The notes beneath the pieces were generated by a model. It made no database searches. It worked only from the letters and a program-made list of their open reading frames with translations, and was not told the DNA's origin. A stretch of 64,000 nucleotides of DNA from Terribacillus saccharophilus (GTDB lineage Bacteria; Bacillota; Bacilli; Bacillales; Amphibacillaceae). Both the position numbers and the translations under genes were made by a program. The stretch covers positions 186,001 to 250,000 of the forward strand of contig NZ_NPBD01000002.1 of the NCBI RefSeq assembly GCF_002272745.1, in the 5' to 3' direction. Below, in pieces: positions 47,882-55,731 of the stretch (its first letter is position 1; each line of letters starts with the position of its first letter).

Positions 47882-49096
47882 TTGCTGCAAACGCACACTT
47901 GCAAAAATGGACTACGAGTTGTAGTAGAAAACATGCCATCGGTACGTTCTGTCACGATTGGCATTTGGATTTTGACTGGTTCAAGAAATGAAGAAGAGAA
48001 GAATAATGGTTTGTCACACTTTTTAGAGCATATGTTCTTCAAAGGTACGAAAAATCGTTCCGCCAAGGAATTAGCTGAAGCATTCGATGCTATTGGAGGC
48101 ATGGTCAATGCATTTACCTCTAAAGAGTATACATGCTATTACGCTAAAGTACTGGATACACATAAGGAATTCGCTCTCGAAGTGTTGGCTGACATGTTCT
48201 TTGAATCTCAATTTTTACAAGAGGAAATCGAGAAGGAGCAGAAGGTCGTTCTGGAGGAGATCAAGATGGCAGAAGATACGCCGGATGATATTATCCATGA
48301 CTGGCTGGCAGAAGCTGCTTATGGAAAGCATCCGCTCGGTTTGCCTATTCTCGGAACAGAAAGCACACTTATGAGTTTTACAAGTGAGTCTGTAAGAAAT
48401 TACAAAGAGTCGCATTATGTGCCGGAGAAAATGGTCATTTCTGTTGCTGGTAATGTGGACGAATCTTTCATCAAGACTGTAGAGGACCAGTTTGGTAATT
48501 TCCAAGCTGAATCTGCTCATAAAGCGCTTCATGCACCACCGTTCACGCCAAATACAATCAGCCGATCAAAGGAAACCGAACAAGCCCATTTAACAATCGG
48601 GTATCAGGGTCTGGAGCTAGATGATCCGGCAAGCTACAGTCTGACGGTTGTGAACAATGTCTTGGGCGGCAGCATGAGTTCAAGATTATTCCAGGATGTG
48701 CGGGAGGAGAAAGGCTTAGCTTATTCTGTGTATTCCTACCATAGTACGTACCTGGACAGCGGTATGCTTACTATCTATGCCGGAACTGGCAAAGAACAGC
48801 TGGATGAGCTTCAGGAAACTATCCGTCTAACGTTGGAGAAGCTGAAAGCGGAAGGCATCACTGACAAAGAGTTCCGCAATACGAAAGAGCAGCTGAAAGG
48901 GAATTATATGCTTGGACTGGAAAGTACGAACAGCAGAATGAGTCGAAATGGCCGTAATGAATTGCTGCTCGGCAAGCATCCATCCTTGAATGAATTAATC
49001 GAAAAAATTGATAATGTGACGATGGACGATGTCGATGCTGTCATCCAGCAGATATTCGGTAAGGAACAGGCAAGAGCGATTGTTGCACCAAAATAA
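47882..49096 (+). CDS. mlpA: M16-family zinc protease MlpA (YmxG)
   Basis: Processing-peptidase-like metalloprotease of 404 aa. Inverted zinc motif HFLEH is at residues 46-50, with the downstream acidic ligand region EKEQKVVLEEIKMAED (~112-127). The C-terminal M16 half includes LNNVLGG-like VVNNVLGGSMSSRLFQDVRE and GLAYSVYSYHS. TTG 47882 is chosen, 7 nt after GGGAGGA (47868-47874), because the protein then begins like B. subtilis MlpA; ATG 47828 would overlap ylxY by 14 nt and add 18 unmatched residues. Catalytic residues appear complete. Confidence 0.93.
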   Translation: MLQTHTCKNGLRVVVENMPSVRSVTIGIWILTGSRNEEEKNNGLSHFLEHMFFKGTKNRSAKELAEAFDAIGGMVNAFTSKEYTCYYAKVLDTHKEFALEVLADMFFESQFLQEEIEKEQKVVLEEIKMAEDTPDDIIHDWLAEAAYGKHPLGLPILGTESTLMSFTSESVRNYKESHYVPEKMVISVAGNVDESFIKTVEDQFGNFQAESAHKALHAPPFTPNTISRSKETEQAHLTIGYQGLELDDPASYSLTVVNNVLGGSMSSRLFQDVREEKGLAYSVYSYHSTYLDSGMLTIYAGTGKEQLDELQETIRLTLEKLKAEGITDKEFRNTKEQLKGNYMLGLESTNSRMSRNGRNELLLGKHPSLNELIEKIDNVTMDDVDAVIQQIFGKEQARAIVAPK

Positions 49097-49112
49097 AAGG
49101 AGCTGATCTGCT

Positions 49113-49343
49113 TTGCGTTTCAAGGACATAGGTGATAAAGAGATCATTGATGTGAACAATGGCGAACGTTTAGGTGTGCTTGGTCAGACTGATATAGAGT
49201 TCAACCCTGTCACAGGAAAAATCGATGCATTTCTCATACCGAATTACAAATGGTTCGGGTTGCGCAAGGAAGGCAGCGATAATCGAATTGCCTGGGAGGA
49301 AATCCAGACAATCGGAAAACATATGATTTTGATACGTACGTAA
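49113..49343 (+). CDS. ymxH: PRC-barrel protein YmxH/YlmC family
   Basis: Small 76-aa protein with a PRC-barrel-like fold. The conserved core is FKDIGDKEIIDVNNGERLGV (~3-22), DIEFNPVTGKIDAFLIPNY (~27-45) and a C-terminal IAWEEIQTIGKHMILI. The family is sporulation-associated, but its function is not defined. TTG 49113 follows AAAGGAG with a 10-nt spacer. It sits between mlpA and the spoVF operon, followed by a very strong hairpin terminator. Confidence 0.88.
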   Translation: MRFKDIGDKEIIDVNNGERLGVLGQTDIEFNPVTGKIDAFLIPNYKWFGLRKEGSDNRIAWEEIQTIGKHMILIRT

Positions 49344-49378
49344 ATAAGTGGCTAGAACAAAAGTGTTTTTGGCCAAAT

Positions 49379-49432
49379 AAAAATCCGCACAATGCAAATT
49401 TTTCATTGAATTTGCATTGTGCGGATTTTTTT
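49379..49432 (+). terminator. Perfect 22-bp intrinsic terminator after ymxH
   Basis: Arms 49379-49400 and 49409-49430 are perfectly complementary over 22 bp with an 8-nt loop. The left arm begins AAAAATCC and the right ends GGATTTTT, so it should terminate in both directions. The stem is much longer than the other terminators in this window. Confidence 0.9.
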
Positions 49433-49454
49433 ATTCGAATTACGAGTAAGAATC

Positions 49455-49573
49455 CCGCTCCGGTAGAATACTCGCTTTCCGCGGGAGTCTTCGAATTCTG
49501 CCTGCGCTATTTCTGTCTTTTGGATGAAAGAGCATTAGTTCAGACTAACTAGCGCAGTGTATTTCCGGAGCGG
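49455..49573 (+). repeat. 119-nt imperfect palindromic intergenic element
   Basis: Outer arms CCGCTCCGGTAGAATAC (49455-49471) and GTATTTCCGGAGCGG (49559-49573) are nearly complementary. Inner arms CTGCGCTA (49502-49509) and TAGCGCAG (49550-49557) match perfectly. The right arm is almost continuous, while the left is split by a 30-nt insert containing CTCGCTTTCCGCGGGAG. The insert resembles short repeats I recall from intergenic regions of halotolerant Bacillaceae; this is from memory only. No open reading frame or binding site was recognised in it. Confidence 0.55.
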
Positions 49574-49675
49574 CGATTAAACTTACCATTCTGGTAATTT
49601 TCGTATCGTATTAAGCATGAGTCATTTAGTTATGTCCCAGCCACTTTTTGTGTTTGCGCTATGCCCCAATTCAAT

Positions 49676-49703
49676 CACTCCTGGCGGTATTCCTCATATG
49701 ATA
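49676..49703 (+). promoter_or_regulatory. Candidate SigK promoter of spoVFA-spoVFB
   Basis: CACT (49676-49679), 15 bp, CATATGATA (49695-49703). The second element fits the mother-cell SigK -10 consensus CATAnnnTA, and AC in the -35 region fits too. In B. subtilis spoVF is transcribed by SigK. The start would fall near 49710, upstream of the chosen TTG. Confidence 0.5.
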
Positions 49704-49768
49704 ACTCGAAAGCAACTAATCTCAATGATGAAAATCTAAGAAAATACGCTTTAAAGCGAGGTGAGAGT

Positions 49769-50647
49769 TTGACCACTGAATTGACTATCGCTGTTCTTGG
49801 CGGAGATGCCCGCTACTTGGAGATGATTCGCAGCTTACAGTGCAGTGCGAATGCATCTGTATTTGCGGTGGGCTTCGAACAAATCAGTCAAAGCTTCACC
49901 GGCGGTATCCAGCGGGAATTGGAGGACATAGAACCACAAAGTCTTGATGCAGTTATCCTTCCGATTCCTGGAGTAGGCTCTAATGGACAGATCGAAACAG
50001 TATTCTCTGATAAGAATATTCAGCTCACTGAAAACTGGGTAGATCAACTGCCAAAGGATTGTGTCATTTTCACAGGTATTACAAATGACTATCTGACAGA
50101 ATTATGTGAGAAACGAAATTTGCGTCTTGTTTCCTTGTTCGACAGAGATGACGTTGCAATTTATAATTCGATCCCGACTGCCGAGGGAGCTATTATGACT
50201 GCCATCAAACATACTGATTTCACCATTCATGGTTCTAAGGTCGTTGTACTTGGGTTTGGACGCGTCGGTATAAGTGTGGCAAGCAAATTCGATGCACTTG
50301 GTGCTAATGTGCAAGTCGGATCGATTCACGATGCCGATATTGCCAGAATAAGTGAAATGGGAATGCGCGCCTTTTTCCTCGATCGTCTTCCGGAAATGGT
50401 AAAGGATACTGATATCCTGATCAATACAATACCAGCCCTAGTAGTGAAGAGAGCAATCATTGAACAGCTGCCTGTCCAGACACTGATTATCGATCTTGCT
50501 TCCAAGCCGGGCGGAGTAGACTTCGACTATGCGAAAAAACGAGGCATTGAAGCGATCCATGCATTAAGCCTGCCTGGTATTGTCGCCCCGAAAACGGCTG
50601 GAAATATATTGTCCGTCGTTATAAAGCAAATTTTAACCAACAGCTGA
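49769..50647 (+). CDS. spoVFA: Dipicolinate synthase subunit A
   Basis: Dehydrogenase-like subunit that with SpoVFB converts dihydrodipicolinate, made by DapA, to dipicolinic acid in the mother cell for uptake by the forespore. A first Rossmann-like segment IAVLGGDARYLEMIRSL opens the protein, and a second, VVLGFGRVGISVASKFDALG, lies at ~152-171; IDLASKPGGVDF and LPGIVAPKTAGNIL end it. TTG 49769 follows GCGAGGTGAG and gives 292 aa, near the B. subtilis length. A longer frame from 49661 would cover the SigK promoter and is rejected. Confidence 0.95.
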   Translation: MTTELTIAVLGGDARYLEMIRSLQCSANASVFAVGFEQISQSFTGGIQRELEDIEPQSLDAVILPIPGVGSNGQIETVFSDKNIQLTENWVDQLPKDCVIFTGITNDYLTELCEKRNLRLVSLFDRDDVAIYNSIPTAEGAIMTAIKHTDFTIHGSKVVVLGFGRVGISVASKFDALGANVQVGSIHDADIARISEMGMRAFFLDRLPEMVKDTDILINTIPALVVKRAIIEQLPVQTLIIDLASKPGGVDFDYAKKRGIEAIHALSLPGIVAPKTAGNILSVVIKQILTNS

Positions 50648-50661
50648 AGGAGGAGTAACAT

Positions 50662-51252
50662 ATGAGTTTAGCAGGAAAAAGGATCGGTTTTGGTATTACA
50701 GGCTCTCATTGTACGTACAGTGAGATTTTTCCGCAAATCGAACAGTTGGTGAAACTTGGAGCAGAAGTGGTGCCGATTGTCAGCAACACGGTTCAATTTA
50801 CTGACACGTATTTCGGAGATGCTAAGGATCATCTGCAAAAAATCAGTGATCTGACTAATACTAAGATAATCAAAACGATTCCGGAAGCAGAGCCGTTAGG
50901 ACCTCGTGAACCTTTAGATTGCATGGTCATAGCACCACTTACAGGCAACAGCATGTCGAAGCTAGCCAATGCGCTCACAGACAGCGCGGTACTAATGGCG
51001 ACGAAGGCGACTTTACGAAATGAGAAACCTATCGTGTTAGGAATTAGCACGAATGATGCCTTAGGACTGAATGGGGTCAACCTAATGCGGCTGATGGCAG
51101 CGAAATACATGTATTTCATCCCATTCGGACAAGACGATCCTTATAAAAAACCGAACTCTCTTGTTGCTGATATGACAAAACTTCCTGAAACGATTGAAGC
51201 CGCATTGCAATACAAGCAGCTGCAGCCAGTGCTGGTCCAACGTTTTTCCTAA
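50662..51252 (+). CDS. spoVFB: Dipicolinate synthase subunit B (flavoprotein)
   Basis: Flavoprotein-family (HFCD type) subunit of dipicolinate synthase, 196 aa. The FMN-binding N-terminus RIGFGITGSHCTYSEIFPQI (~6-25), then CMVIAPLTGNSMSKLANALT (~85-104) and MAAKYMYFIPFGQDDP mark the family. It follows spoVFA by 14 nt with AAGGAGGAG. The pair is adjacent to asd-dapG-dapA, which make the shared precursor. Confidence 0.96.
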   Translation: MSLAGKRIGFGITGSHCTYSEIFPQIEQLVKLGAEVVPIVSNTVQFTDTYFGDAKDHLQKISDLTNTKIIKTIPEAEPLGPREPLDCMVIAPLTGNSMSKLANALTDSAVLMATKATLRNEKPIVLGISTNDALGLNGVNLMRLMAAKYMYFIPFGQDDPYKKPNSLVADMTKLPETIEAALQYKQLQPVLVQRFS

Positions 51253-51286
51253 ACTCCTCAAACGATAACCTATGATAGAAAAATTG

Positions 51287-51295
51287 TGATAGAAT
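51287..51295 (+). promoter_or_regulatory. Candidate extended -10 promoter upstream of asd
   Basis: TGATAGAAT (51287-51295) is an extended -10 element. The matching -35 region is poor. It would let asd-dapG-dapA be expressed in growing cells independently of the sporulation operon upstream. Confidence 0.3.
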
Positions 51296-51371
51296 AGTGC
51301 TAGCGTTAAAATCAAATAGCGTACCAACCAGTATACGTATCCATTTAGTTAGACAGAGGAGAGGGTTATTC

Positions 51372-52421
51372 ATGACACAGCAAGGTTATCATATCGCAGT
51401 AGTAGGCGCGACAGGCGCTGTAGGCCAAAAAATGCTGGAAACTCTCGCAGAACGCAATTTTCCGATCAGCGAGCTATCCTTATTATCTTCCAGCAGATCT
51501 GCTGGACAACAAATAGATTACAAAGGCAAAACCTATACTGTGAAGGAAGCCAAACCGGAAAGCTTTGAAGGTGTCGATATCGCATTATTCTCTGCAGGCG
51601 GTTCCGTCTCCAAAGCCTTGGCACCGGAAGCAGCAAAGCGCGGAGCAGTAGTTGTCGATAATACGAGTGCATTCCGGATGGATCCGGAGGTACCTTTAGT
51701 AGTACCAGAAGTAAATGAAGACGATCTGAAGCTCCATAAAGGAATCATTGCAAACCCGAATTGCTCCACAATCCAGATGGTTGCAGCATTAGAACCGCTG
51801 AAAGAAGCTTACGGGCTATCTCGCATCATCGTCTCTACTTACCAAGCTGTATCCGGAGCTGGAGCAGTTGCAATTGACGAATTAAAAGATCAGGCACAGC
51901 AATTCTTGAACGGCGAGGACATGGATGCAAGTGTCCTGCCAGTCAAAGGCGACAAACGTCACTTCCCAGTAGCATTCAATGCGCTGCCGCAAATAGATGT
52001 GTTCCAGGAGAATGGCTACACATATGAAGAAATGAAAATGATCAATGAAACGAAAAAAATTATGCATGCAGAAGATCTTCATGTCTCTGCAACTTGTGTG
52101 CGTCTTCCAGTTTTCACTTCCCATGCGGAAAGCGTCTATGTGGAGCTTGGTCAAAGCGGACTTACTGTTAAAGAAATACAAGAGAAGCTGGCTGCGGCTG
52201 AAGGAATTGTGCTTGAGGATGATCCAAGTACGCAGACCTACCCAACACCGCTTTCTGCTGCTGGCAAAAAAGAAGTATTTGTAGGAAGAGTGCGCAAGGA
52301 TCCAGATCATGACAACGGATTCCACCTGTGGATTGTTTCCGATAACCTTTTGAAAGGTGCAGCGTGGAATAGCGTCCAAATCGCAGAACGCTTAATCCAA
52401 CATAACTTGCTTACAGTCTGA
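51372..52421 (+). CDS. asd: Aspartate-semialdehyde dehydrogenase
   Basis: NADPH enzyme reducing aspartyl phosphate to aspartate semialdehyde, the branch point for lysine/DAP, threonine and methionine. The length is 349 aa. N-terminal VVGATGAVGQKML binds NADP, catalytic C131 lies in ANPNCSTIQM, and STYQAVSGAG and HFPVAFNALPQID follow. ATG 51372 has the binding site AGAGGAGAGGG; upstream in-frame codons are not needed. It precedes dapG by 9 nt. Confidence 0.97.
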   Translation: MTQQGYHIAVVGATGAVGQKMLETLAERNFPISELSLLSSSRSAGQQIDYKGKTYTVKEAKPESFEGVDIALFSAGGSVSKALAPEAAKRGAVVVDNTSAFRMDPEVPLVVPEVNEDDLKLHKGIIANPNCSTIQMVAALEPLKEAYGLSRIIVSTYQAVSGAGAVAIDELKDQAQQFLNGEDMDASVLPVKGDKRHFPVAFNALPQIDVFQENGYTYEEMKMINETKKIMHAEDLHVSATCVRLPVFTSHAESVYVELGQSGLTVKEIQEKLAAAEGIVLEDDPSTQTYPTPLSAAGKKEVFVGRVRKDPDHDNGFHLWIVSDNLLKGAAWNSVQIAERLIQHNLLTV

Positions 52422-52430
52422 GGTGTAGAA

Positions 52431-53642
52431 ATGAAAGTGTTAGTCCAGAAATTCGGCGGTACGTCTGTTAGGGATAATCAGGCGGAAGCCATACAACATA
52501 TCGAAGCAGCGCTTCAAGCAGGAAATAAAGTAGTGGTCGTCGTATCGGCAATCGGAAGACATCCGGATCCATACGCGACCGACTCTTTGCTGGGGTTGAT
52601 TGGTGTACCTGGTGAGACGCATATATCTAAACGGGAGAAGGACTTGCTGCTATCCTGCGGTGAGGTCATCTCTTCTGTCGTCTTTTCAAATGCACTCAAT
52701 GCAAAAGGGATCCAAGCTGCAGCATTGACTGGAGCACAAGCTGGCTTTATTACCAATGAAGATTTTACAGCTGCGAAAATCAAAGAAATGCGAGTTGAAC
52801 GGATTTGGAAGGAGCTAGAGGCGCATGATGTTGTCGTCGTAGCTGGCTTCCAAGGTATGACAGAGAATGGAGAGATCACTACAATAGGCCGGGGCGGAAG
52901 CGATACATCTGCTGCTGCTCTCGGTGCTGCTCTACAAGCAGAGTACATCGACATCTTTACGGATGTAGAAGGCATCATGACTGCCGATCCGCGCGTGGTA
53001 GAAGAAGCACGTATGCTCGATGTTGTCACGTATACAGAAATATGCAACTTGGCATATCAAGGTGCGAAAGTGGTACATCCTCGTGCTGTTGAAATAGCGA
53101 TGCAGGCAAAGGTTCCGATGCGTGTCAGATCTACAGGTTCTTTATCAGAAGGAACGTTAGTGACGTCATCCAGAGACAATTTTGCAGGCAAGGATATTCC
53201 TGATCGGCTTATCACCGGTATCGCACATCTTGCTGGTATTTCTCAGATCAAAATCGAAACGGATACGGATGCTTATAAAACACAGTCCAGTGTTTTCAAA
53301 GCAATGGCCGAAGCAAATATTTCGGTGGACTTTATCAATATTTCTCCAAATGGTGTCGTCTATACAATTGCTGCCGAGCAGGTGATGCTCGCGCAAGATA
53401 TCCTTCGTGAGCTTGGTCTGGAGCCGAAGGTAATCAATAACTGTGCGAAAGTATCTCTCGTCGGTGCGGGTATGACAGGTATACCTGGAGTGACGGCGAA
53501 AATTGTCCAAACATTGACCGATAAAGAAATCGATATCCTGCAATCAGCAGATAGCCATACGACTATCTGGGTATTGATTAATGAAAAGGATCTTGTAGCA
53601 GCAGTGAATGCGCTGCATGCAACATTCGAACTTAGTCTATAA
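52431..53642 (+). CDS. dapG: Aspartokinase I (DapG type)
   Basis: First enzyme of the aspartate pathway, 403 aa. KFGGTSVRDNQ at the N-terminus and the GRGGSDTSAAALGAALQAEY block (~150-170) identify the kinase. Two ACT domains fill the C-terminus (~265-403). B. subtilis DapG is the diaminopimelate-sensitive isozyme; that assignment here follows from the operon position between asd and dapA and not from residues I can test. It starts after GAGGTGTAGAA. Confidence 0.95.
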   Translation: MKVLVQKFGGTSVRDNQAEAIQHIEAALQAGNKVVVVVSAIGRHPDPYATDSLLGLIGVPGETHISKREKDLLLSCGEVISSVVFSNALNAKGIQAAALTGAQAGFITNEDFTAAKIKEMRVERIWKELEAHDVVVVAGFQGMTENGEITTIGRGGSDTSAAALGAALQAEYIDIFTDVEGIMTADPRVVEEARMLDVVTYTEICNLAYQGAKVVHPRAVEIAMQAKVPMRVRSTGSLSEGTLVTSSRDNFAGKDIPDRLITGIAHLAGISQIKIETDTDAYKTQSSVFKAMAEANISVDFINISPNGVVYTIAAEQVMLAQDILRELGLEPKVINNCAKVSLVGAGMTGIPGVTAKIVQTLTDKEIDILQSADSHTTIWVLINEKDLVAAVNALHATFELSL

Positions 53643-53677
53643 GTCATGATAATTGTTGAAGGCAGAGGAGTTTTACG

Positions 53678-54541
53678 ATGAAATTCGGTAAAGTTATTAC
53701 AGCAATGGTAACCCCATTCGATAATCAAGGTCAGATTGATTTTGATGCCACTACTCGTTTACTCGACTACTTGATTGAGAATGGAACAAACGCCGTCGTC
53801 GTAGCTGGAACGACAGGCGAATCGCCAACGCTTTCCCATGAAGAAAAACTTTCTTTGTTCCGCCATGTAGTGAAAACGGTAGGCGGCCGGATTCCAATTA
53901 TAGCTGGAACCGGCAGCAACAACACGCAAGCGAGTATCGAGCTTACAAAAGAAGCTGAAGAAATTGGTGTTGATGCGGCACTGATCGTTGCGCCGTACTA
54001 CAATAAACCAAACCAGCGCGGATTATATGCACATTTTGAAGCAGTTGCAAATAGCACGAAGCTGCCGATCATGCTTTATAATATCCCAGGTCGCTCTGTT
54101 GTAAAGATTGAACCGGAAACTGTGATTGAGCTGTCGAAGATTTCGAATATCGTATCTGTGAAAGATTCCACTGGTGACTTGAGCAGCATGACGAAGGTCA
54201 TTGCAGGCACATCTGATGATTTCAGTCTGTACAGCGGAGACGATGATTTGACCCTTCCGATAGCTGCTATTGGCGGTGATGGAATCGTATCTGTATCTTC
54301 CCACGTTGTCGGTAACGAGATGCAGGCTATGCTGCAAGCATATGAAGCTGGAAATATTGAAGATGCTTCCCGCATTCATCAGCAGATTCTGCCGGTAATG
54401 CAAGGATTGTTCCAGGCACCGAACCCGACACCAGTGAAAGAGGCATTAAATCAAAAAGGTATCGCAGTAGGCGGTGTCCGTCTTCCGCTAGTTGAACTAA
54501 CGGATGAAGAAAAAGAGAATGTCAGTAAGCTATTTGTATAA
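53678..54541 (+). CDS. dapA: 4-hydroxy-tetrahydrodipicolinate synthase
   Basis: Condenses pyruvate with aspartate semialdehyde, giving the precursor of diaminopimelate, lysine and, via SpoVFAB, dipicolinate. The 287-aa TIM barrel has Schiff-base K162 (SVKDSTGDL), YNIPGRS with the catalytic Tyr, and GTTGESPTLSHEEK. No lysine riboswitch is visible in the 35 nt upstream. A hairpin terminator follows directly. Confidence 0.98.
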   Translation: MKFGKVITAMVTPFDNQGQIDFDATTRLLDYLIENGTNAVVVAGTTGESPTLSHEEKLSLFRHVVKTVGGRIPIIAGTGSNNTQASIELTKEAEEIGVDAALIVAPYYNKPNQRGLYAHFEAVANSTKLPIMLYNIPGRSVVKIEPETVIELSKISNIVSVKDSTGDLSSMTKVIAGTSDDFSLYSGDDDLTLPIAAIGGDGIVSVSSHVVGNEMQAMLQAYEAGNIEDASRIHQQILPVMQGLFQAPNPTPVKEALNQKGIAVGGVRLPLVELTDEEKENVSKLFV

Positions 54542-54547
54542 ATGACG

Positions 54548-54583
54548 AAAGAAGCAGGAGGACTCCTCCTGCTTCTTTGTTTA
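54548..54583 (+). terminator. Intrinsic terminator after dapA
   Basis: AAAGAAGCAGGAG (54548-54560) pairs with CTCCTGCTTCTTT (54566-54578), 5-nt loop, followed by GTTT. The stem is strong, the T tract is broken by one G. Confidence 0.75.
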
Positions 54584-54641
54584 TGTATGGTGCCTGGCTC
54601 ACTGTCCATACTAAAAGCAAGTATGGAAAGGAGCTAGGAAT

Positions 54642-55373
54642 ATGGCTAAGGAACGTAACGATAATCAAGAAAACGAAAACGAAGAATCAGGCGGAAAATC
54701 CATTATTGAAAAAATCCAGCAACTCGGACAAACATCAGTTGCCCAGGCACCTGATTCCCGTGTTCACGTGCTGTCTATCATCGGTCAGATAGAAGGACAT
54801 ATGCAGCTGCCGCCACAAAATAAAACAACAAAATATGAGCATGTCATTCCCCAGTTGATTGCGATCGAGCAGAATCCAAAAATAGAGGGATTGATCGTGC
54901 TGATGAATACGGTCGGAGGAGATGTCGAAGCGGGTCTTGCGCTTTCAGAGATGATTGCATCACTCTCAAAGCCGTCTGTATCTATCGTCCTTGGAGGCGG
55001 ACATAGCATCGGGGCTCCAATAGCCGTAAGTACGGATTATAGCTTTATCGTGCCAACAGCAACGATGACCATTCATCCAATCAGGCTGACAGGCTTAGTC
55101 ATCGGTGTTCCTCAAACTTTTGAATACTTGGATAAGATGCAAGATCGAGTTATAAGCTTCGTCACCTCTCATTCTTCGATAACCGAAGAGAAATTTAAGG
55201 AGCTTATGTTTGCGAAAGGAAATCTCACACGTGACATCGGTACGAATGTAGTTGGAACCGATGCGGTTTCCTACGGACTGATCCATGAAGTTGGTGGAGT
55301 ACAGCATGCCATGAAAAAGCTGAATGAATTGATGGAGCAGCGGCAAGCAACCTTGAACGGGGAATTACAATGA
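54642..55373 (+). CDS. tepA: ClpP-like protease TepA
   Basis: ClpP/crotonase-fold serine peptidase, 243 aa. In B. subtilis TepA is linked to degradation of small acid-soluble spore proteins and to protein translocation. The nucleophile region is [14 protein letters not shown] (~123-136), the His lies in [11 protein letters not shown], and [13 protein letters not shown] supplies the acidic part. The N-terminal ~25 residues are charged and probably disordered. It follows dapA directly; rnjB, present here in B. subtilis, is missing. The start has AAAGGAG upstream. Confidence 0.93.
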   Translation: MAKERNDNQENENEESGGKSIIEKIQQLGQTSVAQAPDSRVHVLSIIGQIEGHMQLPPQNKTTKYEHVIPQLIAIEQNPKIEGLIVLMNTVGGDVEAGLALSEMIASLSKPSVSIVLGGGHSIGAPIAVSTDYSFIVPTATMTIHPIRLTGLVIGVPQTFEYLDKMQDRVISFVTSHSSITEEKFKELMFAKGNLTRDIGTNVVGTDAVSYGLIHEVGGVQHAMKKLNELMEQRQATLNGELQ

Positions 55374-55579
55374 TTTTGTATACGCCCCTTGCTGCAGAAG
55401 ATATTTTTCCTGTTGAGGCAACACAATTTGAAGCTCACCAAATTATGCAATATAACGGAAAAACAGTTCAGGCCGAACACTTGGGCAATGGCATGTATCG
55501 TGTCCACCAGTTGATGTCGACAGATCCTGCTGATTTTCTTGATGAAAACTGTGCACCAGGAAAATTGTTCTCCTTATAA
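55370..55579 (+). CDS. ylzJ: YlzJ-like protein
   Basis: Small 69-aa protein of the YlzJ family, recognisable by [13 protein letters not shown] at the N-terminus, a [20 protein letters not shown] core and its invariant position after tepA. ATG overlaps the tepA stop by 4 nt, so the two are translationally coupled. No function is known; association with sporulation genes is contextual. Confidence 0.88.
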   Translation: MILYTPLAAEDIFPVEATQFEAHQIMQYNGKTVQAEHLGNGMYRVHQLMSTDPADFLDENCAPGKLFSL

Positions 55580-55592
55580 ATGAATACGTACG

Positions 55593-55620
55593 TTCGTCTT
55601 TTTGCTAGCTATGTTATACT
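55593..55620 (+). promoter_or_regulatory. Candidate SigA promoter of spoIIIE
   Basis: TTCGTC (55593-55598), 16 bp, TATACT (55615-55620) with an extended -10 TGT. It lies just after ylzJ and about 110 nt upstream of spoIIIE. Confidence 0.5.
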
Positions 55621-55650
55621 GAATTCAGATGGCAAATTGACGTATGAATT

Positions 55651-55684
55651 AGAAAACCCTTGTCGTTGGCAGGGGTTTTCTTTA
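55651..55684 (+). terminator. Terminator-like hairpin in the spoIIIE leader
   Basis: AGAAAACCC (55651-55659) pairs perfectly with GGGTTTTCT (55673-55681), 13-nt loop, followed by TTAC, so a short T tract. It may end the tepA-ylzJ transcript or attenuate transcription from the promoter 30 nt upstream. Confidence 0.55.
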
Positions 55685-55731
55685 CATCTAAAGAAGTACA
55701 TAAGCAATGCATAACAAGGAGATACCCTACA

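Noticed and set aside
49661..49768. 108-nt extension of spoVFA to an upstream ATG
   Set aside because: It has no binding site, overlaps the SigK-type promoter, and gives a protein longer than the family without matching residues.
54577..54792. Small plus-strand open frame overlapping the tepA start
   Set aside because: It runs through the tepA leader in a different frame, has no binding site and no recognisable protein features.
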